Origin: Bacillus sp. NTK034
GTDB lineage: Bacteria; Bacillota; Bacilli; Bacillales; Cytobacillaceae
DNA length: 64,000 bases
Assembly (NCBI RefSeq): GCF_017303275.1
Contig: NZ_JAFKOJ010000002.1
Span: 806,001 to 870,000, forward strand
Direction: 5' to 3'
Both the position numbers and the translations under genes were made by a program. Each line of letters opens with the position of its first letter. The first letter of the stretch is position 1. The notes below the pieces were generated by a model, which saw nothing but the letters and a program-made list of their open reading frames with translations, ran no database searches and was not told the origin of the DNA. Shown here in pieces: positions 1 to 9,602 of the stretch.

Positions 1-220
1 TGTGCCTGCTGACTTGAGTTTGCAAGGAGCAGGCATCTATGCCGGCAGCCTGCCAGCTTAAGAATGCTTTCTTCGTTTATCGCAGTCTAACGAACAGTAA
101 GCCCCCATTTCAAGACTCAGAGGAATCAATGGAGGATGAGGGGGCAAACTGCCCGTAAAGGCCCGATTGGTTCAACTAACAATCAGTGGGGATAAAGCCC
201 CCCACTGATTGAAGTTTCAC
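1..220 (+). mobile_element. Right end of an IS200/IS605-type element, with possible omega RNA scaffold
   Basis: No complete gene lies here. A perfect 12-bp stem (180-191 pairing with 200-211) is followed directly by AAGTTTCAC, ending at 220. A subterminal hairpin followed by TTCAC or TTCAA is the layout of the right end of IS200/IS605 elements, where the tnpB-linked omega RNA ends and its guide begins. A GC-rich segment at 90-165 could be more of the RNA scaffold. An open frame from the window edge stops at 59-61 and may be the tail of the transposon protein. The body of the element would lie to the left, so this is an inference from the end structure only. Confidence 0.5.
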
Positions 221-276
221 TTTATCGTAGTTGTTATTCATATTATTTTAAACATGCAAGTAAAGAATACCATGTA

Positions 277-3200
277 TTAATTTAATGTACTAGTCTCATG
301 TATGGATTCAAGATCAGCTTCTGTAATAAGGACATCCCTTGGTTTGCTGCCTCTATTTTCAGAAATAAACCCTTGTTTTTCCATCATATCAATCAGCCTG
401 GCTGCCCTATTATAGCCTATTTTGAACCTTCTTTGCAGACTTGAAGTGGAAGCCGCTCCCTGATCAACAACAAATTCGCATGCTTCAAAAAACAGTTCAT
501 CCTCTTCTTCTATGGCATGGGCTTTTTTCAGAAGTTCTTCCTGTTCAAATAAGTAATCGGGATCGCTTTCCCTGCGTACATGGGCTACCACATCATCAAT
601 TTCTTTATCTGATACAAATGTCCCCTGCAGCCTCACTGGCTTGGAGGATCCATTTTCAAGGAAAAGCATATCCCCCCGGCCAAGCAGTTTTTCGGCGCCG
701 CTTATATCAATGATTGTTCTTGAATCGATTTGAGATGATACGGAGAATGCAATTCTTGTAGGCACATTCGCCTTAATTAAGCCCGTAATAACATCCACGG
801 AAGGACGCTGGGTTGCAATAATCAGATGAATGCCGCACGCACGGGCTTTTTGTGCAATCCGGCAAATGGCTTCTTCTACATCGGCCGGCGACATCATCAT
901 TAAGTCTGCCAGCTCATCAATTACAATGACCATAAATGGCAGCTTCTCTGAATATTGCTGTTGCTCTTCTGCCAGCTCATTAAAACGGTTTATATCCCTC
1001 ACACCGGCATGGGCAAACAATTCATATCTGCGTTCCATCTCCTCGACAGCCCACTTCAAAGCAGCAGTTGCTGCTTTTACATCGGTAATAACCGGACTGA
1101 CCAAATGCGGAATTCGATTATATGGGGCAAGTTCGACCATTTTTGGATCGATCAGAAGAAGCTTCAATTCATCGGGACTAGCCTTATACAGCAAGCTTAC
1201 CAGGATCGTGTTAATACAAACACTCTTCCCTGATCCCGTTGCACCGGCAATCAAACCATGCGGCATTTTCCGTAAATCCGTCACAATCGGCTTCCCTGAT
1301 ATATCAAGCCCCAGCACTGCCGTTAATGGGGATTGGCCAGTCCGGAACTCCGGGGTGCTGATAATTTCACTAATAAATACCGGACGGCTGCTCTGGTTCG
1401 GAACCTCAATGCCTATTGTATGCTTTCCTGGTATTGGCGCTTCAATCCGAATATCCCTTGCTGCCAGACTCAGCTTTATATCATCTGAGAGGTTCGTAAT
1501 TTTATTCACCTTGACGCCTGGTTCAGGCTGTACTTCAAACCTTGTTACAGAAGGTCCTTGCGTAACATTAACCACCCTCGCCCTGACATTGAAATTTTGC
1601 AGTGTGGAGTTTAACATCTGTTCCTGTTCGTAAAGCCAATCGGAAGCTTCCTCCATGATTACTGGCGGTGTCAGCAATGTCTGGGAAGGAAATTGGTAAT
1701 AAAAAATTTCTTCATCCGCCAGATAATTCTGTTTATCCTCAGTTCGTACCGATTCCAGGGCAGGCGGTGACTGTTCTTCGATAGGCGAATGGTTCTCCGC
1801 TGGATGATCCTCGATCTTTTCTGCTGCAGCAGCAGACTGCTGGATATTTTCTGACGGAAACATAGCGATATTATTTTTTTTTTCATCAGACGGTCTTGCC
1901 ATCTTATCCTGCTGATTCAGTTTTTTTCTGTCATTGTTCAGCATGATGACATTGAATGGAATTGACCCTCTTGATGAAGGCTCCTTCACTTCCTGAACAT
2001 CTTCTTCCTGCTGCGGGTTTGACGCAGCATGCTTTGCTTTTGTTTCTAAGTATTCATTTGCATCTGCAGTCTGATTTCGCTCAGCATCCTCAGCCCTGTT
2101 TCTTTCAGAAATCAGTTCAGCCTGAGAAGAGAACGAGCCTGTTAATTTACCGCTATCTTCAGGATCGGAATTTAATTCAGCTTTATCAATCGTCTCCGGT
2201 CCTTCTGCATGTGAGTTTTCCTCTTCTAAGTTTATATGAATAAACTCTTCCGGATCACTTTTAGCATCAATCCCTAAATCATGAAGGAATTCATTTTTCT
2301 CTGCACCCTCTTCAGCTTCCGGCTCAAGAACGGCATGAGTGCTCAATTCGCTCTGTACTGAAAGTTCACCTGTGTATTCTCCTTTTTTTTCTTCATGCAG
2401 AGCCTCTTCAATCAAGTTTGCGAGTGATCTGCTGATTTCAGATTCTTTTTTATGACCGATGCGATCCTCACTATTTTGAAATTCATCGTCGGGCTTGGAA
2501 GATCCAGTCTGCCTGGCAGTTTCCTTATGATCTTGCCACGCAGGATGTGCTTCTTCTTCATGCACCTCTGTTTCTTGGTTATCTTCCGGAACTTCAAACA
2601 TTAATTCAGACGCTTCACCTATTTTGTATTTTTTTGCTGCAGGCTCCTCTGTTTCCAATGCAGAAGCCTGTGCCTGGAAAGCTTCCAATTTATCGGAAAT
2701 AACAGCTTTTCTTTCTTTATCTGAAACAGCTTCGGTTACTTTCTGCCGATTAGGAGGAACCTGCTGAATTTTGCGCATAACCTCATCGTATGTAAGTTCC
2801 CTGTGGTTATATTCCTGTTCCCCGTTATCAGATTTACCTTTCTGATCATTTGGCCGCGGTCTCTTAAATCCATATATCGGCGATGGAATTTCTGTTGGCT
2901 GGAAAGGCCTTTTCTTGTTGGCAGCCTCTCTTTCGTTACGGGTCAGAATTTTTTCTTCAGTGACAGGTAATGGCGCAGACTTTCTTTGCCGCTCCCTATC
3001 TGCGGAACGAGGCACCCTTTTTTCATGGATTGGAGTTTCAGCCTGCTTTCTCTGCCATTCCGTTTCTCCTGTCCTTGTATGTCTTTTTTCAGTTTTATTA
3101 ACAGTCTTCCCACGATTATGATTCTGTCTATTATGATCCTGTCTATGCTGTCCCTTATTCTCCCGTTCTGCTTCATGGTCAGGTATGACCGGAAAACGGA

Positions 3201-3375
3201 ATTGGCCTTTGGGATATTGATAGACTACTTTAGCATCTATGTCTCTTGAGCTTTCTTTCGTATTTTTAGAAGTCGGCTGTTTCTCATAGTTAGGCTCATC
3301 TGCATGTTCTTCAAATTCCTCATAATCTTCTTCATCATTTTTAAACATATGAAATAGCTTTTTAATCCAGCTCAT
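277..3375 (-). CDS. sftA: DNA translocase SftA (FtsK/SpoIIIE family)
   Basis: ATP-driven double-stranded DNA pump that helps clear chromosomal DNA from the closing division septum; SftA is the soluble FtsK of Bacillus. The 1032-residue product has no N-terminal membrane segments. Its first ~560 residues are a long, hydrophilic, Glu/Lys/Gln-rich linker. The conserved motor follows, with Walker [11 protein letters not shown] near residue 710, Walker B LLLIDPKM, and the FtsK motif [14 protein letters not shown]. The last ~70 residues form the winged-helix gamma domain. B. subtilis SftA is about 950 residues, so the linker is somewhat longer here. The start is preceded by AGAAAGAG. In B. subtilis this gene follows ytpQ and ytpR; ytpR is not visible here. 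Confidence 0.95.
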   Translation of the reverse strand: MSWIKKLFHMFKNDEEDYEEFEEHADEPNYEKQPTSKNTKESSRDIDAKVVYQYPKGQFRFPVIPDHEAERENKGQHRQDHNRQNHNRGKTVNKTEKRHTRTGETEWQRKQAETPIHEKRVPRSADRERQRKSAPLPVTEEKILTRNEREAANKKRPFQPTEIPSPIYGFKRPRPNDQKGKSDNGEQEYNHRELTYDEVMRKIQQVPPNRQKVTEAVSDKERKAVISDKLEAFQAQASALETEEPAAKKYKIGEASELMFEVPEDNQETEVHEEEAHPAWQDHKETARQTGSSKPDDEFQNSEDRIGHKKESEISRSLANLIEEALHEEKKGEYTGELSVQSELSTHAVLEPEAEEGAEKNEFLHDLGIDAKSDPEEFIHINLEEENSHAEGPETIDKAELNSDPEDSGKLTGSFSSQAELISERNRAEDAERNQTADANEYLETKAKHAASNPQQEEDVQEVKEPSSRGSIPFNVIMLNNDRKKLNQQDKMARPSDEKKNNIAMFPSENIQQSAAAAEKIEDHPAENHSPIEEQSPPALESVRTEDKQNYLADEEIFYYQFPSQTLLTPPVIMEEASDWLYEQEQMLNSTLQNFNVRARVVNVTQGPSVTRFEVQPEPGVKVNKITNLSDDIKLSLAARDIRIEAPIPGKHTIGIEVPNQSSRPVFISEIISTPEFRTGQSPLTAVLGLDISGKPIVTDLRKMPHGLIAGATGSGKSVCINTILVSLLYKASPDELKLLLIDPKMVELAPYNRIPHLVSPVITDVKAATAALKWAVEEMERRYELFAHAGVRDINRFNELAEEQQQYSEKLPFMVIVIDELADLMMMSPADVEEAICRIAQKARACGIHLIIATQRPSVDVITGLIKANVPTRIAFSVSSQIDSRTIIDISGAEKLLGRGDMLFLENGSSKPVRLQGTFVSDKEIDDVVAHVRRESDPDYLFEQEELLKKAHAIEEEDELFFEACEFVVDQGAASTSSLQRRFKIGYNRAARLIDMMEKQGFISENRGSKPRDVLITEADLESIHETSTLN

Positions 3376-3504
3376 TTATATCAACTCTTTCTATTAAAAA
3401 CTTTGTTAGACTATCTATTTATTTTAGCAGTTATTCACAGATTTTGAATAAGAAATCCGAGAATGAGTCCTTATAAAGGCAGAATGGGTAATTTTACAAA
3501 CAAA

Positions 3505-3639
3505 CTAAAGGCTGCAGACATACTTTTGACTCAGGCGGGTGATTAAAGATTCATATCTGGAAGTACCTGTCTTTTTACCCGATACTGCATGACTTTCACT
3601 TAAATTTACTGCTTTATATACCATTCGGCAATGATTCAT
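3505..3639 (-). CDS. Possible 44-residue small ORF
   Basis: An open frame of 44 residues fills part of the otherwise empty 3376-3723 interval between ytpQ and sftA. It is rich in Ser, Lys and Thr and includes the stretch TSRYESLITRLSQKY. An AGGAG sequence lies only two bases before the first ATG, too close to be a convincing ribosome binding site. An internal ATG five codons later is about 14 bases away, rather too far. I do not recognise it and it may be noncoding. The remainder of the interval shows nothing except the likely sftA promoter region. Confidence 0.2.
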   Translation of the reverse strand: MNHCRMVYKAVNLSESHAVSGKKTGTSRYESLITRLSQKYVCSL

Positions 3640-3723
3640 CTCTCCTGGGGGTTTATTGTCTTGTTTTCAAAAGGAATCAGCTCGTTAAACAAAAAAGGAC
3701 CACATTGCTGTGACCCTAAAAAA

Positions 3724-4524
3724 CTACTTCTTCTTATTCTTACCCAAAATAAATATTGGTTCAAACTCTCCATTCTCATATAGAAATGAAAGGGACGTAA
3801 TGGGAACTCTGCCGCTCGCAAAGAAACTCATAGTCATCTGGGCAAGAACGTCATAGCCTGTTTCATTTCTTATATCAGCAATGATCAATACGTCTTGATG
3901 CGGTACGGCAACGGCCATGGATCCTTCTACTTTCCTGCCCATTTCTTTAATAAAGGAATCATTCAGGATTCTGCTGGCATCATACCCATCATTTTTGTTT
4001 AAGAAATAGAAATTATTTCCTGCAACAGTATCCGACTTCATATCTGTTGACAGGGATCTTACATTGAAAAGAGCCGTTTCTCTAATCCTTTCCGGATCCC
4101 ATCCCTCTTTTTCCATTAGCTTTGCATCAATGAGGCGATACGTATTTCCGAGATCGAGCGCATAGTAAATTCGTGTTTCAGCAGTATGTTCATCTGTCAA
4201 AAAAGGAATTCCTTCCTGCGACTCACCTGGAAAAGAAGTTGATCGGATGACTGGAAAAATATTTTTTTCATGGCCCGACAAATGGGCATCTTCCACCATT
4301 GCTTCCAGGCCTTCCTCTACATAATAAACGACTTCGCCAATCGCTTTTTCCTTTTGCTCCTGCCATTTAGCAATAATACCTGGAAGAGAGATGGTAATTC
4401 CTTTTCCAGTGTCCTTATTTTCAATCCTGAGCTGATCTTTTTCCCTGTCAAAAGAGAAAGTCCGGTTCTCTTTTGCTAAGCGCTGCTCCAATTCATTTTT
4501 CATCTTTTTGCTATCCATTTTCAT
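3724..4524 (-). CDS. ytpQ: DUF1444 family protein YtpQ
   Basis: Conserved Bacillaceae protein of unknown biochemical role (DUF1444). At 266 residues it has the usual family length. It is soluble with mixed alpha/beta character, no signal peptide and no membrane segment. The ATG at 4524 is preceded by AAGGAGGGG at seven-base spacing, which fixes the start. It lies downstream of the thioredoxin gene ytpP in the same direction, separated by a hairpin terminator and a dispersed repeat, so it probably has its own promoter. In B. subtilis it sits in the ytpQ-ytpR-ytpS cluster. Confidence 0.85.
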   Translation of the reverse strand: MKMDSKKMKNELEQRLAKENRTFSFDREKDQLRIENKDTGKGITISLPGIIAKWQEQKEKAIGEVVYYVEEGLEAMVEDAHLSGHEKNIFPVIRSTSFPGESQEGIPFLTDEHTAETRIYYALDLGNTYRLIDAKLMEKEGWDPERIRETALFNVRSLSTDMKSDTVAGNNFYFLNKNDGYDASRILNDSFIKEMGRKVEGSMAVAVPHQDVLIIADIRNETGYDVLAQMTMSFFASGRVPITSLSFLYENGEFEPIFILGKNKKK

Positions 4525-4579
4525 ATATAAGCCCCTCCTTATGGGGATTGATTTCCGACTATCATTTTACACTAATAAA

Positions 4580-4608
4580 CCCTCCTGCTCAAAAGAGATG
4601 CAGGAGGG
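4580..4608 (-). terminator. Terminator after ytpP
   Basis: CCCTCCTGC and its complement GCAGGAGGG form a 9-bp stem around an 11-base loop. On the minus strand the stem is followed by TTTATTAG. It would end the EIIC-like/ytpP transcript before ytpQ. Confidence 0.6.
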
Positions 4609-4610
4609 TC

Positions 4611-4680
4611 TAAAAGCGGAAGCGCCTTGCCCACCCCCGACACCTCGAGGGGGTAGGCTGCTTGCGCTAGACAGTTATCA
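4611..4680 (+). repeat. Dispersed intergenic repeat, copy 1 (short form)
   Basis: Contains GCGGAAGCGCCTTG, then CACCCCCGACACCTCGAGGG, and ends with CTAGACAGTTATC. The same blocks recur at 28180-28303 and, inverted, at 39376-39444 and 47529-47744. It is intergenic, between ytpP and ytpQ. Confidence 0.75.
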
Positions 4681-4712
4681 AAGTAAAAAATTGAACACTA
4701 CATGTAATAGGA

Positions 4713-5030
4713 TTAGTTTTCCAGAGTTTGAATAAAATTCTCAATTTCTTCCTGGGTTTTACGGTCTTTGCTGACAAAGCGGCCGAGTTCCTGGCCATCC
4801 CTGTATCCAATGAAGCTTGGGATCCCAAAGACATCAAGCTCAATGCAAAGATCAATGAATTGATCGCGATCTACATAAATAAAAGTGTACTCATTATATT
4901 TTGCTTCAATTTCAGGCAATATCGGTTCAATAACCCGGCAATCTGGACACCAGTCAGCTGAAAACATGAAAATATGTTTCCCATTGCTGCGCATCTCCTT
5001 AAATTGTTCTTCTGATTCCAGTTTTTTCAT
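4713..5030 (-). CDS. ytpP: Thioredoxin-like protein YtpP
   Basis: Thioredoxin-fold protein of 105 residues with the redox pair in FSADWCPDCRVIEP (WCPDC rather than the WCGPC of thioredoxin). The cis-proline loop appears as FGIPSF. It probably catalyses thiol-disulfide exchange in the cytoplasm, since there is no signal sequence or membrane anchor. Its ATG overlaps the TGA of the upstream EIIC-like gene (ATGA), so the two are translationally coupled. A terminator follows at 4580-4608. Family membership is clear; the physiological partner is unknown. Confidence 0.9.
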   Translation of the reverse strand: MKKLESEEQFKEMRSNGKHIFMFSADWCPDCRVIEPILPEIEAKYNEYTFIYVDRDQFIDLCIELDVFGIPSFIGYRDGQELGRFVSKDRKTQEEIENFIQTLEN

Positions 5031-6049
5031 TTTCTTTCGCCCCCTGTGCTAATATGCATGTCTCCATGTTGGATCAAGCCTTTTCTCCTCATATATTCAG
5101 ATAATATCAGGCTGATAACTGCCGGTCCAATAAAATGCAATATAATGACCTTCATCCAAACATCTGAACCAAAGCCCATCGTTGTAAAAGTCATTATCTG
5201 GCCAACCAGCCCGCTTGTACCCATTCCCGCTCCAGCAGCATTGTTTTCCATTATCCAGATAGTTGTTCCAAATGGTGCGAGAACAGCACCGGCAACAGTT
5301 GGAGGAATGAGTATGCGCGGATTTTTAATAATGTTGGCTACCTGCAGCATGGATGTTCCAATTCCAATCGCTACTAATCCGCCCATCTTGTTTTCCCTGA
5401 AGCTGCTCACTGCGAAGCCGACCATTTGCGCTGCACAGCCAATCGTAGCAGCTCCTGCTGCAACACCGTGCAGATCAAGCATAAGCGCAATAGCGGCTGA
5501 AGAAATGGGAGCCGTTAAGGCAAGGCCCATTAATACCGCCACAATGATGCCCATGATGATTGGCCTTTGCTCTGTCCCCCACATGATCAAGCTGCCAAAG
5601 CTCTTCATTCCATAATCGATCCCTGGGCCAATTAATGTTGAAACGATATAACCAGCCACAATTGTAACAAGCGGTGTTACAATGATATCAACCTTTGTTT
5701 CCTTACTGACCAGTTTTCCAAGTTCTGTGGAAATAAGAGCTGCAGCGAAACTCCCTGCCGGACCACCAAGAGCCGCACCGGCAGCACCGCTGGCAATGGC
5801 GGAAAAGATAACAAGCGGCGGCGCATTAAGTCCGTATGCAACTGCAACACCAATTGCAGGGCCCATCAGCCCCATAGCCAGAGTGCCCATATCCTGCAGG
5901 TATTTGATTTCAGTTTGTTCGCCGATTGTCTTAATAATCAGCCCAATGATCAGCGAAGCGAATAATCCAAGCGCCATACTGCTCAGGGCATCTATAAAAT
6001 AGACTTTAGGTGAAAGGGTTACCCCTTTTCTATTCAGAAAGGCTCTCAT
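5027..6049 (-). CDS. PTS EIIC-like multispanning membrane protein
   Basis: Integral membrane protein of 340 residues, very rich in Ala, Gly and Ile, with about eight to ten hydrophobic segments. It resembles the EIIC_2 type of the phosphotransferase system, a permease-like family often found without EIIA or EIIB domains. No EIIA or EIIB gene is nearby, so sugar transport is not shown. A longer open frame extends to 6094. The ATG at 6049 is preferred because AGGGGGA lies just before it and the protein then starts MRAFLNRKG. It is translationally coupled to ytpP through an ATGA overlap. Confidence 0.75.
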   Translation of the reverse strand: MRAFLNRKGVTLSPKVYFIDALSSMALGLFASLIIGLIIKTIGEQTEIKYLQDMGTLAMGLMGPAIGVAVAYGLNAPPLVIFSAIASGAAGAALGGPAGSFAAALISTELGKLVSKETKVDIIVTPLVTIVAGYIVSTLIGPGIDYGMKSFGSLIMWGTEQRPIIMGIIVAVLMGLALTAPISSAAIALMLDLHGVAAGAATIGCAAQMVGFAVSSFRENKMGGLVAIGIGTSMLQVANIIKNPRILIPPTVAGAVLAPFGTTIWIMENNAAGAGMGTSGLVGQIMTFTTMGFGSDVWMKVIILHFIGPAVISLILSEYMRRKGLIQHGDMHISTGGERK

Positions 6050-6189
6050 TATTTTCCCCCTATGTAAAAGTTCTGCAACTATAAGATAACACATGTAAAG
6101 ACACTTGTAATATAAAATCTTTTGTATTCTTATTGTTCTTTTAATAGAGGTTTTCTATCATATTTATTAAAAATTAATTCCTTAAAAAA

Positions 6190-6220
6190 CAAAACAAAAA
6201 CGAAGGACATCACCCTTCGC
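6190..6220 (-). terminator. Terminator of the 6222-6734 lipoprotein gene
   Basis: The minus strand reads GCGAAGG, a short loop, CCTTCG, then a long T-rich run (TTTTTGTTTTG). It overlaps the end of the lipoprotein gene. Confidence 0.65.
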
Positions 6221-6221
6221 T

Positions 6222-6734
6222 TTAGTTCTTCACCTGGACAGAATTAGCTATCTCCATCATCGCAGCAGCCTCAGAGGATAAATTTCCGGTTGCAGCCTGC
6301 GTAGATAATTTTACACCGCCAATCCCGACGACTAATTCATGTTCGTCTTTTTTTCCGCTGTCGATTAACAGGAAGCCATGATGTCCATCTTTTGCAAACG
6401 TCTCTTTAACTTCAAATTCATCTTTCTGCTTTAGGGTAGCATCATAAACAATCTTGCTGTCCGGACCTTCATGCTGGTTGTAAAACAGGATATACCGTTT
6501 GGAGCCATTTTTTAAAATGATGTTATTTGGACTTTCCTTTTCTACTTCGTAGCCAAAAGGCAAATAATATTCTATATCTTCAAACTCATGGTTTGTCTTT
6601 TCAGGTGATTGGTTAAATGTTTCCTCTGCAGCATTCTTTGCGGCGGTTTGCTCTTCTTCCAACGATGCTGAACAGGCACTGAGCAGTATTAATGAAATAA
6701 ATAAGAGCAAGGCTGCGGTAAATCTTTTATGCAC
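6222..6734 (-). CDS. Small secreted lipoprotein, unknown function
   Basis: A 170-residue protein with an N-terminal KR pair, a hydrophobic stretch and a lipobox LLSAC, so it should be lipidated and held on the outer face of the membrane. After a charged linker the mature part holds a compact alpha/beta domain of about 110 residues. The longest frame begins at an ATG inside the ribosome binding site AAGGAGGGG. The true start is the GTG at 6734, seven bases after that site. It stands alone, divergent from ytoQ. The family has no known biochemical role. Confidence 0.75.
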   Translation of the reverse strand: MHKRFTAALLLFISLILLSACSASLEEEQTAAKNAAEETFNQSPEKTNHEFEDIEYYLPFGYEVEKESPNNIILKNGSKRYILFYNQHEGPDSKIVYDATLKQKDEFEVKETFAKDGHHGFLLIDSGKKDEHELVVGIGGVKLSTQAATGNLSSEAAAMMEIANSVQVKN

Positions 6735-6896
6735 TTTAAAGTCCCCTCCTTGCATGGAATCTCATATCCTTCCCTATCATACATTTCTTCTTAATAGTCT
6801 GACAACCCTTCAGGTCAGGATTGAGAGCCTTTTCACTGCGTTACTTCTTAGAAGAAATGTTAAAATATAAGAATATTGCATAAAGGAGGAAAAAGA

Positions 6897-7343
6897 ATGG
6901 AAATAACCGTCTACTTAGCAGGTGAGATACATTCCAATTGGCGCAATGAATTAAAGGAGAAAGCTAAATCACTTCAGCTTCCTGTTCATTTTACAGGGCC
7001 AATGGAAAACCATGACCGTTCTGATATGATCGGAGAGGAAATTCTCGGGAAGCAGCCGGATGCAATCTTCCGTGATGAAGCCGCTTCAAGCATCAATAAC
7101 TTAAGAACCCAGCTTCTTATGCAAAAAGCAGATCTGGTGATTGCTTTGTTTGGTGAAAAGTATAAGCAATGGAATACTGCCATGGACGCAAGTGCAGCTG
7201 CTGCACTTGGAAAACCGCTGATCCTCATCCGCCCTAATGAGCTGCATCACCCTTTAAAGGAGCTTTCAAGTAAAGCAAATGTGACAGTTGAAACGGTCAA
7301 CCAGGCCTTGAAAGTTTTGTCATACATCTTCGAAACCGAATAG
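6897..7343 (+). CDS. ytoQ: YtoQ family protein
   Basis: A 148-residue cytoplasmic protein of the YtoQ family, conserved in Bacillaceae and related to the nucleoside 2-deoxyribosyltransferase-like fold. The beginning (MEITVYLAGEIHSNWR) and the later segment KADLVIALFGEKYKQWNTA fit a Rossmann-like nucleotide-binding protein. The ATG at 6897 follows AAAGGAGGAAAAAGA. A TTG-initiated frame from 6876 would run through that site and is rejected. It converges on the DUF84 gene across a shared terminator. The enzymatic reaction is unproven. Confidence 0.8.
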   Translation: MEITVYLAGEIHSNWRNELKEKAKSLQLPVHFTGPMENHDRSDMIGEEILGKQPDAIFRDEAASSINNLRTQLLMQKADLVIALFGEKYKQWNTAMDASAAAALGKPLILIRPNELHHPLKELSSKANVTVETVNQALKVLSYIFETE

Positions 7344-7379
7344 AAAAAGAGGGCTAGCACCAAGCTAGCCCCTTTTTCT
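7344..7379. terminator. Bidirectional terminator between ytoQ and the DUF84 gene
   Basis: GGGCTAGC and GCTAGCCC pair around a short loop. A-rich and T-rich flanks on the two sides allow termination in both directions for these convergent genes. Confidence 0.8.
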
Positions 7380-7877
7380 ATTTTCATATTGCCCTACAAG
7401 AAGCTTCATGACATGTGAGAACATGTCAGCACGATTAATCTGCCCATTTGTAAAAATACCAACAGCTCCTTCATGTTTTCGGACATTTTCTTTTTTGGCG
7501 TAATCATCCATTACAGGCCCAAGTTCTTCGCCAGCCAAAAGCCGGGCTGCAACCCCATCTGGAAGAGGAATCCTGGCTCCGCCAGCAATAATAGGAGGAT
7601 GCCCTTTTTCCGCCAGAGCCCCCCAATTACAGAGAAATAGCCCGTAATCTGTTTTCTGCACACCGCCCTCGAGGCCAATGCCAATTTGTCCGCCGGATGC
7701 TTGGAGTGCTCCATATGCTCTGTTAATGGCCCCTTTTATGGTTTCGTCGTCCGAGAATGGCTGGTCGTTCACTCCTGAGGGCACATCTTCAGAAATAATT
7801 GCAGCTTCATAATGGCTAAAAGCAGTTTGTACTGCCAAAATCTTTGCGGGATTTTTTGAACCAATGATGACTTTCAT
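7365..7877 (-). CDS. DUF84 family inosine/xanthosine triphosphatase
   Basis: A 170-residue member of the DUF84 family, which hydrolyses non-canonical purine nucleoside triphosphates (ITP/XTP) to keep them out of nucleic acids. The N-terminal KVIIGSKNPAKILAV is the family hallmark (substrate loop SxNPxK). GLEGGV and a DYAKKENVRKHEGAVGI segment follow. The start at 7877 is chosen over 7892 because AAAGGAG lies seven to eight bases before it and the protein then begins MKVIIGS. The gene is followed on the same strand by a terminator shared with ytoQ, and its neighbour ytoP is co-oriented upstream. Confidence 0.85.
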   Translation of the reverse strand: MKVIIGSKNPAKILAVQTAFSHYEAAIISEDVPSGVNDQPFSDDETIKGAINRAYGALQASGGQIGIGLEGGVQKTDYGLFLCNWGALAEKGHPPIIAGGARIPLPDGVAARLLAGEELGPVMDDYAKKENVRKHEGAVGIFTNGQINRADMFSHVMKLLVGQYENRKRG

Positions 7878-7900
7878 GAGAACTCCTTTCATATTACAGG

Positions 7901-7926
7901 AAAAAGAGACAGCATCTGCTGTCTCA
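7901..7926 (-). terminator. Terminator after ytoP
   Basis: GAGACAGCA/TGCTGTCTC hairpin between ytoP and the DUF84 gene. On the minus strand it is followed by TTTTTCC. Confidence 0.7.
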
Positions 7927-7931
7927 TCTGC

Positions 7932-9005
7932 TTAACTGTTTTGACGGATGGTATCTACTGTTGAACGGTCACAAGCCTTTACTAGTTTTACAAGCAATTC
8001 TTTTGCCGCTGCATAATCATCGACATGCACAATAGATGCATGTGTGTGGATATAGCGGGAGCAAATGCCGATTACGGCACTTGGAACACCTTCGTTGGAT
8101 ACATGAACTTTTCCGGCGTCTGTTCCGCCCTGTGAGATGAAATACTGATATGGGATGTTGTTCGTTTCGGCTGTATCCAGTACAAATTCCCTCATGCCCC
8201 GGTGCGTTACCATTGAACGGTCAAGTATCCGCAGCAGAGCTCCTTTGCCTAAGTGTCCGAACTCGTTTTTATCCCCGGTCATATCGTTGGCAGGGCTTGC
8301 ATCCAATGCAAAGAAAATATCAGGATTGATCATATTCGCAGCTGTCTGTGCACCTCTTAAGCCAACCTCTTCCTGAACAGTTGCTCCGGAATAAAGAATA
8401 TTTGGAAGTGCTTCATTCTGGACTTCCTCTAAAAGTTCCACCGCCAAACCACAGCCATAACGGTTATCCCATGCTTTCGCCAGGATTTTCTTTTCATTTG
8501 CCATTGGTGTGAATGGACAAATCGGCAGAATTTGCTGTCCTGGCTTAATGCCTATTCTTTTTGCATCTTCGCGGTCATCTGCACCAATATCAATCAGCAT
8601 ATTCTTCATTTCCATCGGCTTGCTGCGCTTTGCTTCGTCTAAAAGATGCGGAGGAATTGAACCGATAACTCCTGTTACAGATCCATTATCCGTAATAATT
8701 TGGACTCTTTGTGCCAGCAGAACCTGGCTCCACCAGCCTCCCAGTGTCTGAAAACGGATCATGCCATTATCAGTTATAGAAGTGACCATGAATCCAACTT
8801 CATCCATATGGCCTGCCACCATTACAGTCGGGCCGCTCTGATCGCCTCTTTTTACGCCGAAGATGCCTCCAAGCTTATCCTGAACGACTTCTTCTGTATA
8901 CAGGCCGATTTGTTCACGCATGAATTTTCGTACTAAATGCTCGTTGCCAGGTGCCCCTGGCAACTCTGTCAATGTTTTAAAAAGCTGCAATGTTTTTTCG
9001 TTCAT
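7932..9005 (-). CDS. ytoP: M42 family metallo-aminopeptidase YtoP
   Basis: Cytosolic M42 (PepA/FrvX-type) aminopeptidase of 357 residues that trims N-terminal residues from peptides. The dinuclear metal site is visible in order: [26 protein letters not shown] with the catalytic Glu, LDASPAND, and the C-terminal [19 protein letters not shown] near the end forms the substrate loop. Length and motif order are typical, so it should be active. The start follows AGGAGAAGAAT. Upstream lies the divergent PepSY gene. Confidence 0.93.
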   Translation of the reverse strand: MNEKTLQLFKTLTELPGAPGNEHLVRKFMREQIGLYTEEVVQDKLGGIFGVKRGDQSGPTVMVAGHMDEVGFMVTSITDNGMIRFQTLGGWWSQVLLAQRVQIITDNGSVTGVIGSIPPHLLDEAKRSKPMEMKNMLIDIGADDREDAKRIGIKPGQQILPICPFTPMANEKKILAKAWDNRYGCGLAVELLEEVQNEALPNILYSGATVQEEVGLRGAQTAANMINPDIFFALDASPANDMTGDKNEFGHLGKGALLRILDRSMVTHRGMREFVLDTAETNNIPYQYFISQGGTDAGKVHVSNEGVPSAVIGICSRYIHTHASIVHVDDYAAAKELLVKLVKACDRSTVDTIRQNS

Positions 9006-9238
9006 TATTCTTCTCCTTTATCACTTTCCAATTTGGCTATGCAGATATGTATAATTTCATTTTACAGAACTTTCATACGTCTTTCCACCATTTCAGGCGT
9101 GAAACTTCGATTGCCGAAATTTAGGCTGTGCATTATTTATTTTAGTTTAAGCCTATTTTTGATAAGATAGAATTGGAAAACAGAAAAAAATGTAAAAATG
9201 AACAGCCTTTTTTATCATCAGCCTGGGGAGGTGCAATT

Positions 9239-9553
9239 ATGAATTGGAAGTCATTTATGTTAGGTGTTGGGGTTGGTTTGGCAAGCGGATACGCAGCAAG
9301 GGAATTGCTCTCGCAAAAAACTGCTGTTTCCCCGGAGAAAGCTTTGGCGAATGCAAAGGATGCATTTAAACAGGAAGGACCGATAAGCGGATCATGGATT
9401 CATATGAAAGCTGAACCTTATGAAAAAGGACATTTAAAATATCAAGTTTATAAGGGCGGCATATCGAGGTTTTCAGGTGAAGAAGCCGAGCAATATGAAT
9501 TCATTGCCGACGCAGAAACTGGAACCATTTTGGACGTTTTTCCACTTTATTAA
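9239..9553 (+). CDS. ytzB: PepSY domain protein (YtzB-like)
   Basis: A 104-residue protein with one N-terminal hydrophobic segment (FMLGVGVGLASGYAAR) that should anchor it in the membrane, followed by one PepSY-type domain ending DAETGTILDVFPL. PepSY domains are associated with inhibition of proteases or with cell-envelope roles. The longer frame beginning at 9173 is rejected: GGGGAGGTG lies just before the ATG at 9239 and fixes the start. A bidirectional terminator separates it from the convergent ytnP. The position next to ytoP matches B. subtilis ytzB. Confidence 0.75.
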   Translation: MNWKSFMLGVGVGLASGYAARELLSQKTAVSPEKALANAKDAFKQEGPISGSWIHMKAEPYEKGHLKYQVYKGGISRFSGEEAEQYEFIADAETGTILDVFPLY

Positions 9554-9576
9554 TCATCAGCAGCCGAGTCTGTATT

Positions 9577-9602
9577 AAAAAATCCCCGGACGGGGATTTT
9601 TT
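9577..9602. terminator. Bidirectional terminator between ytzB and ytnP
   Basis: AAAAAATCCCCG and CGGGGATTTTTT form a symmetric hairpin with A and T tracts on both sides. Confidence 0.85.

Noticed and set aside
830-1633. A 267-residue plus-strand ORF inside sftA
   Set aside because: It is the mirror of the conserved motor domain on the other strand, with no ribosome binding site.
5046-6002. Long plus-strand ORFs opposite the EIIC-like gene
   Set aside because: They arise from the GC-rich, hydrophobic codon use of the real membrane protein.
6876-6896. Seven-residue N-terminal extension of ytoQ from a TTG
   Set aside because: It runs through the AAAGGAGG ribosome binding site of the ATG at 6897.
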